DNA of 64,000 bases from Hirsutella rhossiliensis (Eukaryota; Ascomycota; Sordariomycetes; Hypocreales; Ophiocordycipitaceae), in assembly GCF_020360975.1 (NCBI RefSeq), contig NW_025408672.1, positions 4,030,001-4,094,000 of the forward strand. The letters run 5' to 3'. Every line of letters begins with the position of its first letter. Positions within the stretch are counted from its first letter, which is position 1. Positions 39,048 through 50,254 of the stretch are shown piece after piece. A program made the position numbers and the translations under genes. The notes under the pieces were generated by a model, which did not search any database, was not told the DNA's origin, and saw nothing but the letters and a program-made list of their open reading frames with translations.

Positions 39048-42000
39048 TGGTGTCACAGGTCCCGGGGCCGGCTGACCGGTCATCCGGTAATCGGATTACC
39101 GCCCCGCCCCACGCAAAACCATGTCGTTCCCGGCCCTGCGGGGCTGGCGTTTTCTTAGTCGGATTACCGCCATCGGACGGCAAAATCGAAGGTCCACGCC
39201 CGCGGGGCCCTGCGCGAGACCTTCGATTTCGGTCTCGCTCACGCGCGTTGCGCTCCACCTCCCTCCTCCCCCCCCCTCCACCCCCTCCATTGCCACCGTC
39301 GCGACGGCGACCGCCTGCACCATGTCGAACGCGATAGAGGATCCCCGGGTCAGGGCGGCCATTGAGCACTACCTGTTAGATCTGGAGAACACCCAGCCGA
39401 AGAATACGAAGCGAAATTATCGTCCCAAGCAGGAAGAATGGAAGGCAAGCCCGCATGCGCGCCCTGCAATCTTCATGTAGATCCATGCATTGACCGCCTC
39501 ACAGGAGTGGTGTCAAGCCAACTGGCCTGCGATCCCGGACGTTTGGCCGGCCTCGGTACCACAGGGCCAACAGCTACCGGGAGACCTGGTCGATGAAGGA
39601 AAGCTCTTGCTCTTCATGAAGGAGGTAGTGGCATCACGTCCTCCAAAGAAAGGAAAGAGGGTCGCCGATGAAAGAAAACGACACCTCGAGGCTCAGGAAG
39701 CCAAGAGGGCCGTGAAAGACGCAGAGCACCATCAGGTAACAGATGTTGATCACGGGATGTGGTCGTCGGACTGAGCCAGCCCATCATACTAACACCCAGC
39801 TTCCCCAGCAGATACCATCGTTGTAGGCGTCGGAGGTAGCGAATACGAGTCAGACTCCGACTTGGAGTTGTATGAGTCCACGCTCAAACTACAGTATAAT
39901 ACTGTACGGGGCTACGTCTCGGCCATACAGAAGCTTTACGACGAGCAGAAGAGCCGGGAGTCAATCCTGCGGCCCGGCCACAGGGAGTGGCACTGAAGGC
40001 GCTCAAACGCAGCATTCTTGCAACGACTTGGAGCCGGAAGGCGCCCTGAGAGCGCAGGTGGCCTTTCCGCCCGGGAACCCCATGCTGCGCGGGTCGGGCA
40101 ACCGCCTGCCGATGGAGTTGGCAGACTGCTTTCCCTGGACTTACCCAACGAGGGCTTCAAGGCCCAGGGTATACCACAAAGGCGCTGGTTGTCGTGATGA
40201 ACTGTGGGAAGACCAACCAGCACGGCCGCATGGAGTATGGATCTGCTTTGCGGCATCGAGATCCGCGATCTTGTCTCATCGGCGCCCTCGCGTTCTGGCT
40301 TTTCTGGCGCTGGCAGGTAGAAAAGGCGGAAAGGTTTCCGTCTTCCAAAGAAGCGAAGACTGGTATGAAACGAAGGTGCTCCGCCGATCGGCGAAGGAGC
40401 CTCAAGGTAAGCGTGATGGCATTCACCGGAATCCCATAACTCAGAGGTGCATCGACCCTTTCACTCACCGAATATACAGCTCCGTTGTCGGGCCAGACTG
40501 CCCGAGAATGGACGTCCAGGTTCTACAAGAAGGCCGGCATCAAGGTCTCCAAGGTCAGCCACGCGCCTAGAGTGGCGGCGACGCAAAACGCCGACATGGC
40601 CGGAGTGGATGAAGGCCAGGCATGTCATCTGCCCTAGGCAAGCCGCCAACCCCTGGCCTGGGCTGACCTGAACTATACAGATCCGCCGAGCCGGTCGTTG
40701 GAATAACGGAGACCAAATGACCGGCTGCTATCTGACTTCCTGCCTTTCGAATTCATGAGGCCGTGGCCGACTTTGACCCTGAATGGTCGGGGTCTTATTT
40801 CGTGCCCGGGCCACCGTGAGGCCGCCTGTGGTGCTACTCGTGCAGGTCTGGCCTCAACTCGACAAATGGAAAGAGGCCCACAGTAGCCCTTTCTCAGATC
40901 TCGGGTGGAGCAGAACATGGCCGCCGCCTTCTTGGAACTCCTGGAGTGGCTTCGAGAGGTGCTCCTGCAGGACGCTGTCTTCCTTCGCGAGTCCTACCCC
41001 GACCATCCTATCTTTCAGGATCCGGTCTTCTCTTGCCCCGAGTTTGAAGCGTTCGCCAGCAAAGTTCAAGACACATGCACACGGGACCACGAAGACAGCC
41101 ATACCACGGTCATTCAAAAGCGATCCCGGTGGTTGCGGAGAAGCTGCGCACAGTACTGACTCAACAGGTCGCAGCCGAGCAGTTAGCTGAGCGAAGACAT
41201 CTAGACCTTTGGGGCTTCTTACGAACTATGCACAAAGTTGGATGAGTTTGCGCAGGCCACCTACACCGTCACCTTCAGCCCCGGCCAAGGTGCTGCAGGT
41301 CAACATGCGGAGATCGCGGGAGCTCATCAACAGAGGCGCCGCGCTCCACGAGAGACGGTCCTCAGGTCCGAGATAGGCCCTTCGCAAGCGGGCGGTCCGA
41401 CATACGCTCCGCTCTCTAGAGCAGCAGCAGGGAATGGTGCAAGCGGGCCAGGGCAAGCCCCAGGGAAGAGCGCATGGCGAGCCGCCTGGGCCGCGCGAAC
41501 CTCCGAGCTTCAAGCTCCCCGTTCTGTCAAATCTGTACAGGAGCTGCTGCGTCTCTGGCGGCAGGGCTGGGGCGAAATGCCTTCTGTGGATTCTCTTGAG
41601 CGAGACTGGGGTGCTCGATGGCGGCCATCTGCAGAGAAGAATTACTTTTCCACGCGCAAGATCATCGTCGATGAGGTTCGGAGGCGGGCCCAGTCGGACG
41701 GCTTAACTGAAGATATCGTGGCGAGGCAAATGGACGAAGAACGTGGACCCAGCTCTTTGGATAAGTTGTTCAAGGCCATCCGAAAGGACAGGCAAGGCGA
41801 AAAAGGGACACAAACGTGCGTCGGGGCAATTCAACGTCGGTGGTAGCGAAAAGTCGATGGCGCAGTGATTTTGAACACCCGTCTGATAGAATGACGAGGA
41901 CCTTGGCGGCGAAAGTGCCCCCAGGCCGTCAGGGGCTGCGTCGCTACAGTCAGCGGTAGTGGCCTGTAGACAGGGTATGCATCCGCTAAGCGCCGCTGTA

Positions 42001-42277
42001 GCTCCAGCGCGTCAAGGCTAGAAAATGCTTCAAATCACCGCAACCTCGCAACCGACAGGATGTAGGACCTTAGACAGGGTGCATTCTGATCGCACAAACG
42101 CAGGCTATCCAGTCGAACTGGTTTTGTCGTCGTCGGTCCCGGCTTTCGCGCTTTATGGCGCTCCGAAGATGACATCAACCCGGCAGAGGTGATGTCAAGG
42201 GCAAGCGGGTAATCGGCGGTAATCTGCGGGGTAATCCGCTGACCGCCCACCAAAGCCGGACCTGTGACATCCACTTG
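39048..42277 (+). mobile_element. Crypton-like element II, left arm of a large inverted pair
   Basis: It is 3,230 bp and the inverse of 43090-46440 with few substitutions, apart from a deletion of about 118 bp near 40045 and scattered 1-nt indels. Both ends carry TGTCACAGGTCC in inverted orientation (39051-39062 and about 42259-42270). Inside the ends the word GGTAATC/GATTACC is repeated several times. It encodes a recombinase plus GCR1_C-like tail. Confidence 0.85.
39322..41846 (+). pseudogene. Recombinase of Crypton-like element II
   Basis: It starts MSNAIEDPRVRAAIEHYLLD. An apparent GC-AG intron (39445-39504) joins KQEEWK to EWCQANW, and a second intron is 39736-39799. Motifs: TLKLQYNTVRGYVSAIQKLY, MNCGKTNQHGRMEYGSALRH (arginine region), a HAPR tetrad (HxxR), QIRRAGRWNNGDQMTGCYLT (nucleophile Y), VQVWPQLDKWK, LEWLREVLLQDAVFLRESYP. 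The C-terminal LLRLWRQGWGEMPSVDSLER followed by WGARWR and YFSTRKIIVDEVRRR is GCR1_C-like. It is split by many small frame changes and a deletion of about 118 bp near 40045 relative to element III. Confidence 0.8.
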
Positions 42278-43089
42278 GTATAACGACCCTAACAGTGAGT
42301 GCCTGATACGCCCGCCGTTTCAGCAATCTTGCCACCCTATACGGAGTATCAAAAACACCATGAAGCTCGTGAACAGTGACATTTTATAATGCACACAAGT
42401 ACACGGGGCCGGTATTCCTGATCACCGCAGATGGCAGGAAGATTGTCCCGATTCTGCCAGTAGACAGGGACTTCCTCGTCGGAGCCACACTCTGCACTCG
42501 TACGCAGTTTCCCCTGATCGTATGCTACGCCATTACAGTTCACAAGTCGCAGAGCATCACCGAAGACATGATCGTGACGGATCTGTCCTGCCGTGACTTT
42601 CAGACCGGTTTGAGCTACGTGGCCGTCTCGCGTGTGAAAACGCTGCAGGGTCTGATGCTGGATGCCCCGCTTGACCGCAATCACCTGACTTATGCGTCGC
42701 CGCCGGAAGGAATTAGGATGAAAATGAGGGATCAGCAACTTCGCAAACGACGGGTTCTCACTCAAAATCCGTACAGGATGAATGTATGATTGCAGATACT
42801 GTACTGATTGTTCGGTGACTGCTTGACTGGTAGCCAGACTCGCAGCCTTCGGCTGATTGTACGCCTTGCACCACAGCCCTAAACACTAAAGTGCAAGGTG
42901 TGGCGCAGTATTTTAAAACTGAAGAGATATGCGAGTGAAAGCCTGAGAGATATGGACGAAGATGCCACGGCAAGGACAAGCATGTAATGATCAACTCGTC
43001 TTTTAACACTGGCCACTGCTCTCTAACGTCGTAGTTACATTGCCATACGCCTTCATAGTAGAGAACACTACACAATAGATCATTGACAT
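42278..43089 (+). other. Spacer between the inverted Crypton arms, holds a helicase fragment
   Basis: These 812 bp are not part of either arm. They contain the PIF1-like fragment below, its conserved tail (42863-42917), and about 170 bp of sequence without recognisable content before the right arm begins. Confidence 0.6.
42330..42789 (+). pseudogene. PIF1-like helicase C-terminal fragment
   Basis: The frame reads FYNAHKYTGPVFLITADGRK, VPILPVDRDFLVGATLCTRT, then FPLIVCYAITVHKSQSITED and LSYVAVSRVKTLQGLMLDAP, ending near 42789. It is the near-identical twin of the fragment at 20614-21075, with a longer left side, and keeps the uninterrupted 3' junction that the other copy lost to a LINE insertion. 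ATP-binding motifs are absent, so it is inactive. Confidence 0.8.
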
Positions 43090-46000
43090 CAAGTGGATGT
43101 CACAGGTCCGGCTTTGGTGGGCGGTCAGCGGATTACCCCGCAGATTACCGCCGATTACCCGCTTGCCCTTGACATCACCTCTGCCGGGTTGATGTCATCT
43201 TCGGAGCGCCATAAAGCGCGAAAGCCGGGACCGACGACGACAAAACCAGTTCGACTGGATAGCCTGCGTTTGTGCGATCAGAATGCACCCTGTCTAAGGT
43301 CCTACATCCTGTCGGTTGCGAGGTTGCGGTGATTTGAAGCATTTTCTAGCCTTGACGCACTGGAGCTACAGCGGCGCTTAGCGGATGCATACCCTGTCTA
43401 CAGGCCACTACCGCTGACTGTAGCGACGCAGCCCTTGACGGCCTGGGGGCACTTTCGCCGCCAAGGTCCTCGTCATTCTATCAGACGGGTGTTCAAAATC
43501 ACTGCGCCATCGACTTTTCGCTACCACCGACGTTGAATTGCCCCGACGCACGTTTGTGTCCCTTTTCGCCTTGCCTGTCCTTTCGGATGGCCTTGAACAA
43601 CTTATCCAAAGAGCTGGGTCCACGTTCTTCGTCCATTTGCCTCGCCACGATATCTTCAGTTAAGCCGTCCGACTGGGCCCGCCTCCGAACCTCATCGACG
43701 ATGATCTTGCGCGTGGAAAGGTAATTCTTCTCTGCAGATGGCCGCCATCGAGCACCCCAGTCTCGCTCAAGAGAATCCACAGAAGGCATTTCGCCCCAGC
43801 CCTGCCGCCAGAGACGCAGCAGCTCCTGTACAGATTTGACAGAACGGGGAGCTTGAAGCTCGGAGGTTCGCGCGGCCCAGGCGGCTCGCCATGCGCTCTT
43901 CCCTGGGGCTTGCCCTGGCCCGCTTGCACCATTCCTGCTGCTGCTCTAGAGAGCGGAGCGTATGTCGGACCGCCCGCTTGCGAAGGGCCTATCTCGGACC
44001 TGAGGACCGTCTCTCGTGGAGCGCGGCGCCTCTGTTGATGAGCTCCCGCGATCTCCGCATGTTGACCTGCAGCACCTTGGCCGGGGCTGAAGGTGACGGT
44101 GTAGGTGGCCTGCGCAAACTCATCCAACTTTGTGCATAGTTCGTAAGAAGCCCCAAAGGTCTAGATGTCTTCGCTCAGCTAACTGCTCGGCTGCGACCTG
44201 TTGAGTCAGTACTGTGCGCAGCTTCTCCGCAACCACCGGGATCGCTTTTTGAATGACCGTGGTATGGCTGTCTTCGTGGTCCCGTGTGCATGTGTCTTGA
44301 ACTTTGCTGGCGAACGCTTCAAACTCGGGGCAAGAGAAGACCGGATCCTGAAAGATAGGATGGTCGGGTAGGACTCGCGAAGGAAGACAGCGTCCTGCAG
44401 GAGCACCTCTCGAAGCCACTCCAGGAGTTCCAAGAAGGCGCCGGCGGCCATGTTCTGCTCCACCCGAGATCTGAGAAAGGGCTACTGTGGGCCTCTTCCA
44501 TTTGTCGAGTTGAGGCCAGACCTGCACGAGTAGCACCACAGGCGGCCTCACGGTGGCCCGGGCACGAAATAAGACCCCGACCATTCAGGGTCAAAGTCGG
44601 CCACGGCCTCATGAATTCGAAAGGCAGGGAAGTCAGATAGCAGCCGGTCATTTGGTCTCCGTTATTCCAACGACCGGCTCGGCGGATCTGTATAGTTCGG
44701 GTCAGCCCAGGCCAGGGGGTTGGCGGCTTGCCTAGGGCAGATGACATGCCTGGCCTTCATCCACTCCGGCCATGTCGGCGTTTTGCGTCGCGGCCACTCT
44801 AGGCGCGTGGCTGACCTTGGAGACCTTGATGCCGGCCTCTTGTAGAACCTGGACGTCCATTCTCGGGCAGTCTGGCCCGACAACGGAGCTGTATATTCGG
44901 TGAGTGAAAGGGTCGATGCACCCTCTGAGTTATGGGATTCCGGTGAATGCCATCACGCTTACCTTGAGGCTCCTTCGCCGATCGGCGGAGCACCTTCGTT
45001 TCATACCAGTCTTCGCTTCTTTGGAAGACGGAAACCTTTCCGCCTTTTCTACCTGCCAGCGCCAGAAAAGCCAGAACGCGAGGGCGCCGATGAGACAAGA
45101 TCGCGGATCTCGATGCCGCAAAGCAGATCCATACTCCATGCGGCCGTGCTGGTTGGTCTTCCCACAGTTCATCACGACAACCAGCGCCTTTGTGGTATAC
45201 CCTGGGCCTTGAAGCCCTCGTTGGGTAAGTCCAGGGAAAGCAGTCTGCCAACTCCATCGGCAGGCGGTTGCCGGACCGCAGCAGCATGTGGTTCCCGAGC
45301 AGAAAGTCCACCTGCGTCCTCAGGGCGCAGGCGATCTCTCTCTCGGACCATGCCACGTTGGTGTGGTCGGGTATCTGCGCCGGCGCATACACATCTCTCA
45401 GAGTTCCAACTCCCCTGTCCATGTATTCCTTCCTCTTCCGGCTCCAAGTCGTTGCAAGAATGCTGCGTTTGAGCGCCTTCAGTGCCACTCCCGTGGCCGG
45501 GCCGCAGGATTGACTCCCGGCTCTTCTGCTCGTCGTAAAGCTTCTGTATGGCCGAGACGTAGCCCCGTACAGTATTATACTGTAGTTTGAGCGTGGACTC
45601 ATACAACTCCAAGTCGGAGTCTGACTCGTATTCGCTACCTCCGCCGCCTACAACGATGGTATCTGCTGGGGGAAGCTGGGTGTTAGTATGATGGGCTGGC
45701 TCAGTCCGACGACCACATCCCGTGATCAACATCTGTTACCTGATGGTGCTCTGCGTCTTTTCACGGCCCTCTTGGCTTCCTGAGCCTCGAGGTGTCGTTT
45801 TCTTTCATCGGCGACCCTCTTTCCTTTCTTTGGAGGACGTGATGCCACTACCTCCTTCATGAAGAGCAAGAGCTTTCCTTCATCGACCAGGTCTCCCGGT
45901 AGCTGTTGGCCCTGTGGTACCGAGGCCGGCCAAACGTCCGGGATCGCAGGCCAGTTGGCTTGACACCACTCCTGTGAGGCAGTCAATGCATGGATCTACA

Positions 46001-46440
46001 TGAAGATTGCAGGGCGCGCATGCGGGCTTGCCTTCCATTCTTCCTGCTTGGGACGATAATTTCGCTTCGTATTCTTCGGCTGGGTGTTCTCCAGATCTAA
46101 CAGGTAGTGCTCAATGGCCGCCCTGACCCGGGGATCCTCTATCGCGTTCGACATGGTGCAGGCGGTCGCCGTCGCGACGGTGGCAATGGAGGAGGTGGTG
46201 GAGGGAGGTGGGAGGAGGGAGGTGGAGCGCAACGCGCGTGAGCGAGACCGAAATCGAAGGTCTCGCGCAGGGCCCCGCGGGCGTGGACCTTCGATTTTGC
46301 CGTCCGATGGCGGTAATCCGACTAAGAAAACGCCAGCCCCGCAGGGCCGGGCCTTCGAAAACGACATGGTTTTGCGTGGGGCGGGGCGGTAATCCGATTA
46401 CCGGATGACCGGTCAGCCGGCCCCGGGACCTGTGACACCA
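43090..46440 (-). mobile_element. Crypton-like element III, right arm of the inverted pair
   Basis: It is 3,351 bp and the inverse of element II. Its ends carry TGTCACAGGTCC (about 43098-43109 and 46426-46437). A short direct repeat CAAGTG lies just outside both ends of this copy (43090-43095 and 46440-46445), as could be left by a recombinase crossover core. It is the longer of the two copies. Confidence 0.85.
43499..46170 (-). pseudogene. Recombinase of Crypton-like element III
   Basis: It has the same layout as the recombinase in element II: MSNAIEDPRV start near 46157, the GC-AG intron, the Q-rich N-terminal part, the NCGKTNQHGR arginine block (about 45175), the HAPR and IRRAGRWNNGDQMTGCYLTS blocks (about 44800-44640), and the GCR1_C-like tail (LERDWGARWRPSAEKNYLST, 43770-43600). 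It retains the stretch deleted from element II (GVGTLRDVYAPAQIPDHTNV and WSEREIACALRTQVDFLLGN). Frame changes remain at several points, so neither copy is open throughout. Confidence 0.8.
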
Positions 46441-47085
46441 AGTGAAAACGTCGCCTGTCTATGACCTCTTTTGCGGAAATCGCGAGGAGTCCTGGAGCCC
46501 TAGACATTCTGTATCATTCAATGGCCAAAGACAATGAAACAAGTAGCTCATCTACTTAATGAAGGCAGGCTGTGAAACAATCCTTCTCTGACACCTTTTA
46601 TCACCAGCATGTAGTGATAAGGGAGGCAGTTGACCAGCCTGCACGACTCGATTCACCCCTGCCTCTGTCAGGAAGTAGCGGTAATAACTTGGAAGAAGTA
46701 GTGATGTGATCGGCCCATAAAGCCTAGGGTGTCCCAGTAAAGGATGCACGAACCATTCCAGGGTGATTCGCGGACATTGGCTAAGTAACGGCGGACCCTG
46801 GCCCCGGAACAGGAATATGCATGAGGCATCCCGACAGACAGTTGCGAGACAGCCAAACTTGCACTCCGACTGCAGTATCAGCGTCTTACGGATATCTTCT
46901 CCCAGCGAGAGATAGTTCAGATTTCTGTTCTCCTACTTCCCATTTCCCCCTTCCCCCCTAACCCATGATTCTCTCCCGATATTCAGCACAACCCTGATAC
47001 TCAACTGAAGCATTTTCTGTCTCGTTTGCACTTCGTCTTCCCCTGAGCTTACGAAGCATAGCCTAGAGAGAATCCTGTGGGCCAG
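46441..47085. other. No supported gene; upstream flank of the bZIP gene
   Basis: Pyrimidine-rich tracts (CTTCCCATTTCCCCCTTCCC, near 46935) just ahead of the bZIP start look like a fungal promoter or leader. No ORF here has a recognisable domain. Confidence 0.4.
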
Positions 47086-47710
47086 ATGTCAACCCGCGGA
47101 GTACGTGATGAACCCCCACCTGAGATCGCAGGCGCGTGTGGGTTTGGCTAACACAAGACTTCTTCCCTCTTTTGCTTTGTTTTAGCAAAAGGATGGCTTA
47201 GCCCGAATTCGAGACAACCAGAGAAGATCGCGTGCCCGACGAAGAGAGCATCTCCTCGAGCTCGAACAGCGAGTGAAAACTTACGAGCTTCAAGGCATTA
47301 AGGCCTCTACCGATATGCAGTTGGCCGCAAGGAGAGTAGCCGAGGAGAACAAAGTACTACGTGGGCTCCTCAACACACATGGCATCAGCGACGACTATAT
47401 CGCCCATTTCTTGCAGATGGGCACCTCCCCGCCTCTTCATTCCAGCCTAAGCCATCCCTCCCGCGCCGACGACTCCGGAGCTGCTATCAAGTCGCCACAA
47501 CAGCTTTCATTGCAACGACAATCAGCTAGTTCAAGCCGAGGCTTCTCTATCTCTTGGCCGAAACAACCAATCCAGGAGCCCTCCCACACCAGCGGGTCAA
47601 TGGCAACGCAATCCGTCAGGGAGCCTTCGCGGCTGGAGACGACTTCGCACGGCTATTGGAATCTCGTAGTGGCCAGTAACCGCGCGGTCACAGTTATCGC
47701 TCGCCTGTAG
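47086..47710 (+). CDS. bZIP transcription factor, probably 3'-truncated
   Basis: Exon 1 (47086-47100) encodes MSTRG. The intron is 47101-47185 (GTACGT, GGCTAAC, TTTTAG). Exon 2 opens QKDGLARIRDNQRRSRARRR, the basic region that contacts DNA, then EHLLELEQRVKTYELQGIKA and a short leucine/valine heptad segment, followed by GISDDYIAHFLQMG. A five-residue first exon before the basic region is usual for this fungal bZIP type. The end (SRLETTSHGYWNLVVASNRA) does not look like the usual conserved C-terminus, and a Helitron fragment starts about 180 bases on, so the gene may have been cut. The predicted protein is 179 residues. Confidence 0.78.
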
Positions 47711-47889
47711 TGAAGGTTGTTTAGGAGCATGAGGACAGAAGCCGGCCAACGAACACCGGAGTCGCGGCCCGATTCTTGTAATCATGATCACTAGGGCGGT
47801 TGCGGAAGCACTCGGTCAGACTCATGCCCCATTCAATGTATGCGCTAAGGTCAAGCGGTCCGGTTGAGAGAAAAATTAAGGTAGCTATA

Positions 47890-48060
47890 GTGGCTTGTTC
47901 TCGCCCTGGCCCGACAGCCGCACCCCGTCGACCTATCTCGTCGCCCCCTAGCCTCGCCGCACTGCACGACCGAGAGGCCGCAGGCCGAGTGCAGGGTGAT
48001 GCCGCCAATCCGCGCCGCGGCCGCCTCCGACGTTGCCGTGACTCGCAGCCGGCTCGACAG
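47890..48060 (-). pseudogene. Short Helitron helicase fragment
   Basis: The reverse strand reads RVTATSEAAAARIGGITLHS-ACGL. This matches the PIF1 block of Helitron C (LITATSGTAAARINGITIHS-ACGF), and the DNA similarity to 29745-29870 continues past the coding match (GGGTGCGGCTGTCGGGCC). It is more like C than B and is therefore another remnant of the C subfamily. Confidence 0.65.
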
Positions 48061-48069
48061 CTCCGAGGG

Positions 48070-48255
48070 TAGGACGCTGAACACTTGGAGAAATTGACCT
48101 TCAAGCAGGTCTGTCATGGAGCGAACAGTGGAATGATTGGCGCAGTGTATGATGATCTGTGGGGCTTGAGGTGCCATGCATCAGTGTATCGAACCGCCAA
48201 TAGCCAGATCGTCTAGGCCCTATGGGAAGTATCATCTTGGCGAAATAAATCCATA
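48070..48255 (+). repeat. LINE-like 3' end fragment, second copy
   Basis: It follows 20-218 closely (GCTGAACACTTGGAGAAATT, GACCTTCAAGCAGGTCTGTC, GTCTAGGCCCTATGGGAAGT) and ends GGCGAAATAAATCC. The simple-repeat tail is lost. Confidence 0.6.
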
Positions 48256-48719
48256 CCAGACATCAATGAACAACAACCATGGCGCCGATTGTTGATGGCG
48301 CGCGTGATACCCTTGGCGCTCAGGTCCGTGACAGAGTGGGTTCATTTGGCAAAGACAAATACTCGAAGGTTTGAAGAACTAGCTACCGCGCGTCCAAGTC
48401 GTGGACAGGTCGGAAAATACTTTCACCGAGAAACCACTGAAATTTAGTACAGGAGACCGGCCCCTTTCAGGGCCCGCCAATGCCTTGAGGAACGGGACGA
48501 GAGTTGGCATAGCCGAGCGCGAGCATTCGGGTTGGTTTTTAAACGTAGACAAGTCTGTTGGAGAAGAGAGGGGTAGTGCGGCTGCTTGGACCCGCTACAG
48601 CACCTTACCTGTTTAAGCCTACCCCTCATCTCCACCCTGCGGCACAAATAAGCTTCAAATTGATTCAGCCTCTTCACACAAGCAACCTGCAACGATTTGG
48701 TCATCGGAATTAGGTCATC

Positions 48720-49451
48720 ATGGCCCTTGAGTGCAATAGCTGCAAGAAGTCGCCGCCTGAAGTCGCCCTCAAGAGGTGCGCGAAATGTTCCACAACGCCG
48801 TACTGCTCCAGGGATTGCCAGAAGGCAGACTGGAAGGCCCACAAGAAGGTTTGCAGCAAACAACAGGCCGACGCCACGACGTCGTTTCAAGATGGGTCTA
48901 CGACGACAAATTTGTCGCCTCCGAAGGGTTGGAACACGGCGTCGCCCACCCCTTCACGCGTCTTGAAAATCGCACTTGGCTCCATGATCGATCGGAAAGA
49001 GATGTCTACGGGTTGCTGATCGACGCTTACCGGCTGCGCGTTGAGGACATGTACAACATTGAAGGCGAAGCAGACACGGATAGCATATATGGTGGTGCCG
49101 CCAATGGGCTGCGTGGCTTCAAGCGCTTCCTGGGGCGCGTCGAGCGTTGTCCCGGTTTACTGCCGCCGTGGTGGGATGCAAAGAAGAAGAAAGAGTGAGA
49201 CACTCGGCATGACCCCGTCGCAATGGCACGACCTACGATGCGCGGTGGAAAAGAGCGACATCATCGAGCAATATGGGGATTCACGATTCCCGATGCAGCT
49301 TCGGATGTTTGCTGAGTCCGTGTATGGTCGAGCTCCGGGCGGGACAAGTGGGACGGCGATGAGGCAAATGATGGTTGCGATGGAGCAGGGTAAAGCAGAG
49401 GGGATGGAGTCGCATATGGACAGGTCAGCAGCCATGCTTGGTCGGCGGTGA
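48720..49451 (+). pseudogene. MYND-type zinc-finger protein captured in Helitron D
   Basis: The start MALECNSCKKSPPEVALKRC, then AKCSTTPYCSRDCQKADWKA and HKKVC give the MYND pattern of paired CxxC sites ending in HxxxC (residues 5-45). MYND fingers mediate protein contacts. The rest continues in a second frame (FTRLENRTWLHDRSERDVYG, LLIDAYRLRVEDMYN, GGAANGLRGFKRFLGRVERC) and a third (MTPSQWHDLRCAVEKSDIIE, FPMQLRMFAESVYG). This resembles a common ascomycete MYND protein throughout, so two frame breaks (near 48900 and 49190) split one gene. No introns are visible, so it may be a processed or intronless copy. Confidence 0.78.
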
Positions 49452-49539
49452 AGGGATAGGCTTAGTTGGTCGACAGCACCGCAGATCGAGTAGAAGCTGG
49501 CCGATCGTGGTGTGCTTTGAGAAGATTGTTTCTCCATCT

Positions 49540-49891
49540 GCAAATCATCCTAGGTCAACAGGGCCGAACCTCGACAACCAGATTGCTACGTATCTCAGTA
49601 TTGAAGCCAACTCCGGTTTGCACCTCCAGAATGGCAGTCACAAGTTGGCACCGTCGTGGTCACGCGCAAGGACGGAAGCCATTTTATCCGCAGCATCTTG
49701 AAGGTGTGTGGATGTTTTGCGACTATATCCTGGATCTGTTCGAGGAAGGAGACGGGCCGCCGGGATGGCTCTACAGCCGCCACGCGTTTGAGAAATGGTG
49801 GGTGAATTATTGTGAAAGCCAAAAGCACTTGCGCTCTGGGAAGGGAGGATCGAGATCCAGACGACTGGGGTGCGGTCCGGTCACCTTATGA
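49540..49891 (+). pseudogene. Tail of the Helitron accessory gene, copy D
   Basis: The DNA matches the inverse of 13125-13470. It reads NLDNQIATYLSIEANSG, then in another frame HLEGVWMFCDYILDLFEEGD and KWWVNYCESQKHLRSGKGG. The 5' half of the gene (from MPPIDYSKWDN) is missing and replaced by the MYND gene region. The family function is unknown. Confidence 0.7.
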
Positions 49892-49963
49892 AGTGTAGGA
49901 CGTTTACCTGCCGCGTTACGACGTGCAAAAGGTCAAACTATCAGGATGGTTAGTATACTACCA

Positions 49964-50254
49964 CTACTTTTCGAAACCTTGGTCCTCGTATAACCCTCTC
50001 GTTTCTGCGGCCAAGTTCTTGAGTCTCTGCATTCCATCAATTATGGCCGGATCCAGCCCATTGCCAATGAAATCATGGTGTCTCACAGGACCAAGAAGCT
50101 TGATGCCCGAAGCGAGATGCACCTGGACAGTTGCACATAGAGGCTCGTAAAATCGCACCTGGAGGGTTCACCATTGGTCACACGATTTCCACGCAGCTCC
50201 AACAGTACTTCCACGAACGTTTTACCCTGGGCTTTGTAATCGGTGAGGACGAAC
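49964..50254 (-). pseudogene. Helicase C-terminal remnant of Helitron D
   Basis: The reverse strand reads VLTDYKAQGKTFVEVLLELR in one frame and IKLLGPVRHHDFIGNGLDPA, then LKNLAAETRGLYEDQGFEK to the stop at 49964. It matches the last ~100 residues of the Helitron B helicase. It is fused at about 50250 to the family N-terminal leader, out of frame. Confidence 0.8.

Noticed and set aside
42035..43332. Identical 79-codon ORFs at 42274-42035 and 43093-43332 as a conserved gene
   Set aside because: They are the inner ends of the inverted Crypton arms, including the terminal TGTCACAGGTCC, and not a gene.
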